Origin: an uncultured Clostridium sp. | GTDB lineage: Bacteria; Bacillota; Clostridia; Oscillospirales; Acutalibacteraceae | Reading direction: 5' to 3' | DNA length: 64,000 bases | NCBI GenBank assembly: GCA_934717555.1 | Contig: CAKUYY010000002.1 | Location: 69,949 to 133,948, forward strand | Shown here: piece after piece, positions 61,588 to 64,000 of the stretch | Layout of the letters: the number at the start of each line of letters is the position of its first letter | Numbering within the stretch: the first letter of the stretch is position 1 | Notes under the pieces: generated by a model | What the model saw: only the letters and a program-made list of their open reading frames with translations | What the model was told of the DNA's origin: nothing | Databases searched by the model: none | Made by a program: the position numbers and the translations under genes

Positions 61588-62328
61588 ATGTTACAGGAAA
61601 AGAATGCGCTGGTTACCGGCGCCTCTAGAGGAATCGGCAGGGCTATCGCTTTGGAATTGGCCCGGCAGGGCGCCAACGTGGCGATTGTGTATGCGGGCAA
61701 TGAACAGAAAGCCAAAGAAGTACAGGAAGAAATCCAGTCCATGGGACGCAAGGCGGAAATTTACCGCTGTAATGTAGCCGACTTTGAGGCCACAAAAGAG
61801 CTGGTGAGTAAGGTGCTGGAGGATTTTGGAGGCCTGGATATTCTGGTAAACAATGCGGGGATTGTTAAGGATGGCATGGTACTTTCTATGAAAGAAGAGG
61901 ATTTTGACCAGGTAGTGGACATCAACCTCAAGGGCGCGTTCCATATGATCAAACATACTTATTCCCACTTTATGAGAAAGCGTGCCGGGTGTATTATCAA
62001 TATCACTTCCGTGGTAGGCCTCAATGGCAACGCTGGACAGGCCAACTATTCCAGTTCTAAAGCGGGATTGATCGGTTTGACTAAGTCTGTGGCCAAAGAA
62101 TTGGGAGCGCGCGGCGTGACCTGTAACGCGGTGGCTCCTGGATATATCAATACGGAGATGACAGAGGTACTCAGCGATAAGGTAAAGGACGCCATGAAAG
62201 CGATGATCCCCATGAGAAAGCCGGGAGAACCGGAAGATATCGCCAAGGCAGTGGCTTTTTTGGCTTCGGACAGCGCGCGCTATATTACCGGCGAGGTGCT
62301 TCGCGTAGACGGCGGCATGGCGATGTAA
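61588..62328 (+). CDS. fabG: 3-oxoacyl-ACP reductase
   Basis: 246 aa SDR. TGASRGIGRAIA binds NADPH (about 10-21), NNAGI at about 88, and the Ser/Tyr/Lys triad in ITSVVGLNGNAGQANYSSSKAG (Tyr about 151, Lys about 155). Carries out the first reduction step of elongation. Starts two bases after the fabD stop. Confidence 0.97.
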   Translation: MLQEKNALVTGASRGIGRAIALELARQGANVAIVYAGNEQKAKEVQEEIQSMGRKAEIYRCNVADFEATKELVSKVLEDFGGLDILVNNAGIVKDGMVLSMKEEDFDQVVDINLKGAFHMIKHTYSHFMRKRAGCIINITSVVGLNGNAGQANYSSSKAGLIGLTKSVAKELGARGVTCNAVAPGYINTEMTEVLSDKVKDAMKAMIPMRKPGEPEDIAKAVAFLASDSARYITGEVLRVDGGMAM

Positions 62329-62378
62329 AATTCCCTCAATTCACAAGGATAAGGCTTTTGTAGATAGGAGAGAATCAT

Positions 62379-63605
62379 ATGAATAGAGTAGTGGTAACAG
62401 GGCTTGGTACAATTACCCCTGTGGGCAATGATGTGGAAACCTTCTGGAAGTCGTTGACAGACGGCAAATGTGGGATCGATTTTATCACCCGTTTTGATAC
62501 AGAAGACTATAAAGTTAAGGTTGCGGCTGAAGTAAAGGATTTTGATCCTCTGCAATATATTCCCAAAAGTGAGGCCAGAAAGATGGACCTGTTCTGCCAA
62601 TACGCCCTAGCGGCCGCAGAACAGGCGGTACAGGACAGCGGCATTGTAGGAACGCTGGAGCCGGAAAAGCTGGGCGTTTATGTGGGCTCTGGTATCGGGG
62701 GCATGGAAACTTTTGTGACGCAGACAGAAAAGCTGCTTACCAATGGACCGAAGAGAATTTCCCCTCATTTTATTCCCATGATGATCAGCAACATGGCGGC
62801 GGGCGATATCGCTATCAAGTATAATGCGCAAGGTCCCTCCTTGCCGGTGGTAACAGCATGCGCTACCAGCACAAACGCCATTGGGGAAGCCTACCGTGCC
62901 ATTAAACACGGATATGCCCAGGCGGTCATTGCAGGCGGTACGGAAGCCACCATCAATCCTTTGGCGGTAGCCGGTTTTACCAACTGCATGGCGCTCTCTA
63001 CCCGCAATGATCCCAAGAGCTCTTCCATCCCCTTTGACAAGCGCCGCGACGGGTTTGTTATGGGTGAAGGTTCCGCCATCGTGGTATTGGAGGAGTACGA
63101 ACACGCAGTTCAGCGCGGTGCCAAGATTTATGCGGAAGTGGTCGGCTATGGCAATACTTGTGATGCTTACCATGTAACGGCCCCCCATCCGGAAGGAAAA
63201 GGCGCGGCGGATGCGATGCGCATGGCTTTGAAGGAAGCGGGCGCCCTGGAAGAGGGAACGCTGTATATCAACGCCCATGGTACTAGTACTCCTCTCAACG
63301 ATAAGGGAGAAACCCTGGCGATCAAGGCTGTTTTGGGAGAACGGGCGAAGGATGTCTTCATCAGCTCCACAAAATCTATGACCGGCCATATGTTAGGTGC
63401 TGCGGGTGCAGTGGAAACAGTGGCTTCTGTTCTGGCCCTGAAAGACGGTGTCATTCCTCCCACCATTGGATATGAGGAACCTGATCCGGAATGTGACCTG
63501 AATTATGTTCCCAATCAGGCGGTCAAGGCTGACATTCAATATGCCATGTCCAACTCTTTGGGCTTTGGTGGACACAATGCCTGTCTGGTTTTTCAAAAAA
63601 TCTGA
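62379..63605 (+). CDS. fabF: 3-oxoacyl-ACP synthase II
   Basis: 408 aa. Thiolase-fold condensing enzyme with active-site Cys in VVTACATSTNAIGEA, His in NAHGTSTPLNDKGE and His in STKSMTGHMLGAAGAVE. It elongates acyl-ACP using malonyl-ACP. Start after GGAGAGAATC. The following gene accB begins 14 bases later. Confidence 0.97.
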   Translation: MNRVVVTGLGTITPVGNDVETFWKSLTDGKCGIDFITRFDTEDYKVKVAAEVKDFDPLQYIPKSEARKMDLFCQYALAAAEQAVQDSGIVGTLEPEKLGVYVGSGIGGMETFVTQTEKLLTNGPKRISPHFIPMMISNMAAGDIAIKYNAQGPSLPVVTACATSTNAIGEAYRAIKHGYAQAVIAGGTEATINPLAVAGFTNCMALSTRNDPKSSSIPFDKRRDGFVMGEGSAIVVLEEYEHAVQRGAKIYAEVVGYGNTCDAYHVTAPHPEGKGAADAMRMALKEAGALEEGTLYINAHGTSTPLNDKGETLAIKAVLGERAKDVFISSTKSMTGHMLGAAGAVETVASVLALKDGVIPPTIGYEEPDPECDLNYVPNQAVKADIQYAMSNSLGFGGHNACLVFQKI

Positions 63606-63619
63606 GGGGGTAAATCCAA

Positions 63620-64000
63620 ATGAATACGAAAAATATCCGTTTTTTGGTGGAAATGATGGAAAAATCCAGCCTTACCGCAATGGAAATAGAAGAGGAAGAT
63701 TGTAAGATCCGGCTGGAACGCAATGTACAGAATCAGGTTGCTGTGACGGCTGCCCCGGTTGTTCCCGCCGCTCCTGTGATTCCGATACAGGCAGTTCCAG
63801 CTGAGGCTCCAGATTCAGCAGCGGAGTCCCCAGTACAGGCAGAAAAGGCGCCAGCAGTAGAGGGAAAAGAGCAGAAAGCTCCTATGGTAGGGGTATTTTA
63901 TGCTTCTTCTTCCCCGGAAGCAGAGCCCTACGTTAAAGTGGGAAGCCATGTGAAAAAGGGAGATATCCTGTGCATCATTGAAGCAATGAAATTGATGAAT
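63620..64000 (+). CDS. accB: Biotin carboxyl carrier protein of acetyl-CoA carboxylase (cut by window end)
   Basis: 127 codons visible, open at the right edge. N-terminal MNTKNIRFLVEMMEKSSLTAMEIEEED, a Pro/Ala-rich linker (about 40-80), and the biotinyl domain with PMVGVFYASSSPEAEPYVKVGSHVKKGD and EAMKLMN, where the Lys is biotinylated. It carries CO2 in the ACC reaction. Further acc and fabZ genes are expected beyond the window. Confidence 0.95.
   Translation, partial: MNTKNIRFLVEMMEKSSLTAMEIEEEDCKIRLERNVQNQVAVTAAPVVPAAPVIPIQAVPAEAPDSAAESPVQAEKAPAVEGKEQKAPMVGVFYASSSPEAEPYVKVGSHVKKGDILCIIEAMKLMN

Noticed and set aside
1..64000. CRISPR arrays, rRNA genes or phage structural genes
   Set aside because: No regularly spaced repeats, rRNA sequence or capsid/tail-like proteins were seen anywhere in the window.

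Overview
The window looks like a chromosomal segment of a Gram-positive, spore-forming, anaerobic Clostridia bacterium. My best guess is the Oscillospirales/Ruminococcaceae neighbourhood, inferred from gene content only. The supporting signs are a cotJABC spore-coat operon, strong AGGAGG-type ribosome binding sites with TTG/GTG starts, sigma-A type promoters, many U-tracted hairpin terminators, a clostridial marR-fabH-acpP-fabD-fabG-fabF-accB operon, 4Fe-4S flavodoxin/ferredoxin and aldo-keto reductase proteins, and the DUF1540, DUF1846, DUF1893 and DUF421 families.

Layout. 0-3 kb: a minus-strand cluster of a zinc-ribbon membrane protein, a condensation-type acyltransferase and an alpha/beta hydrolase. 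3-18.2 kb: two AGCS sodium:amino-acid symporters, a flippase/GT2/flippase operon, an EFR1-type ferredoxin-flavodoxin, VanZ, an ABC exporter joined to a diacylglycerol-glycosyltransferase-like gene, a VanW protein and a chloramphenicol-acetyltransferase-like gene. 18.3-26 kb: tRNA-Ser(GGA), asnS, an aspartate-type aminotransferase, secD-secF with an unusual leader, a TIM-barrel isomerase and nrdR. 26-35.4 kb: membrane and domain-of-unknown-function genes, a cyclophilin, a flavodoxin, a CpXC/AIM24 cluster and nagB. 35.5-49.1 kb: the cotJ operon, interrupted by a mobile element. 49.3-58.7 kb: two paralogous lipoproteins, fba, an HtrA protease, DUF1540, a ZIP transporter, and an AKR/ECF-S/DUF1893 operon. 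58.8-64 kb: the fatty-acid synthesis operon, cut by the window end inside accB.

Main discovery. cotJC (a manganese-catalase-like spore coat protein) is split in two. Its first 62 codons lie at 36004-36189 and its last 143 codons at 48619-49050. Between them is a 12,429-bp unit bounded by the direct repeat TAGGTA (36185-36190 and 48614-48619). Joining the repeats restores one uninterrupted frame through the family motif DIGTEELAHLE, giving a 205-aa protein. The unit encodes a large serine recombinase, a 58-aa protein directly upstream of it (candidate directionality factor), a MarR-regulated FUSC exporter, a DUF1801 protein, and a defence cassette: type I restriction-modification (hsdM, hsdS, hsdR) with a TIR-like (PF10137-type) effector and a HhH plus PD-(D/E)XK-like protein. 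The joined circle ends form an imperfect 22-bp-arm dyad centred on GG, as expected of a serine-integrase attP. By analogy with the Bacillus sigK/skin and spsM/SPbeta elements, I infer that this is a sporulation intervening element. It would be cut out in the mother cell to restore cotJC, while the spore lineage keeps the defence island.

Other points of interest are a short leader ORF overlapping a terminator hairpin upstream of secDF, a promoter-terminator leader before fba, the absence of fabK from the fab operon, and palindromic MarR operator candidates at the fab and FUSC promoters.
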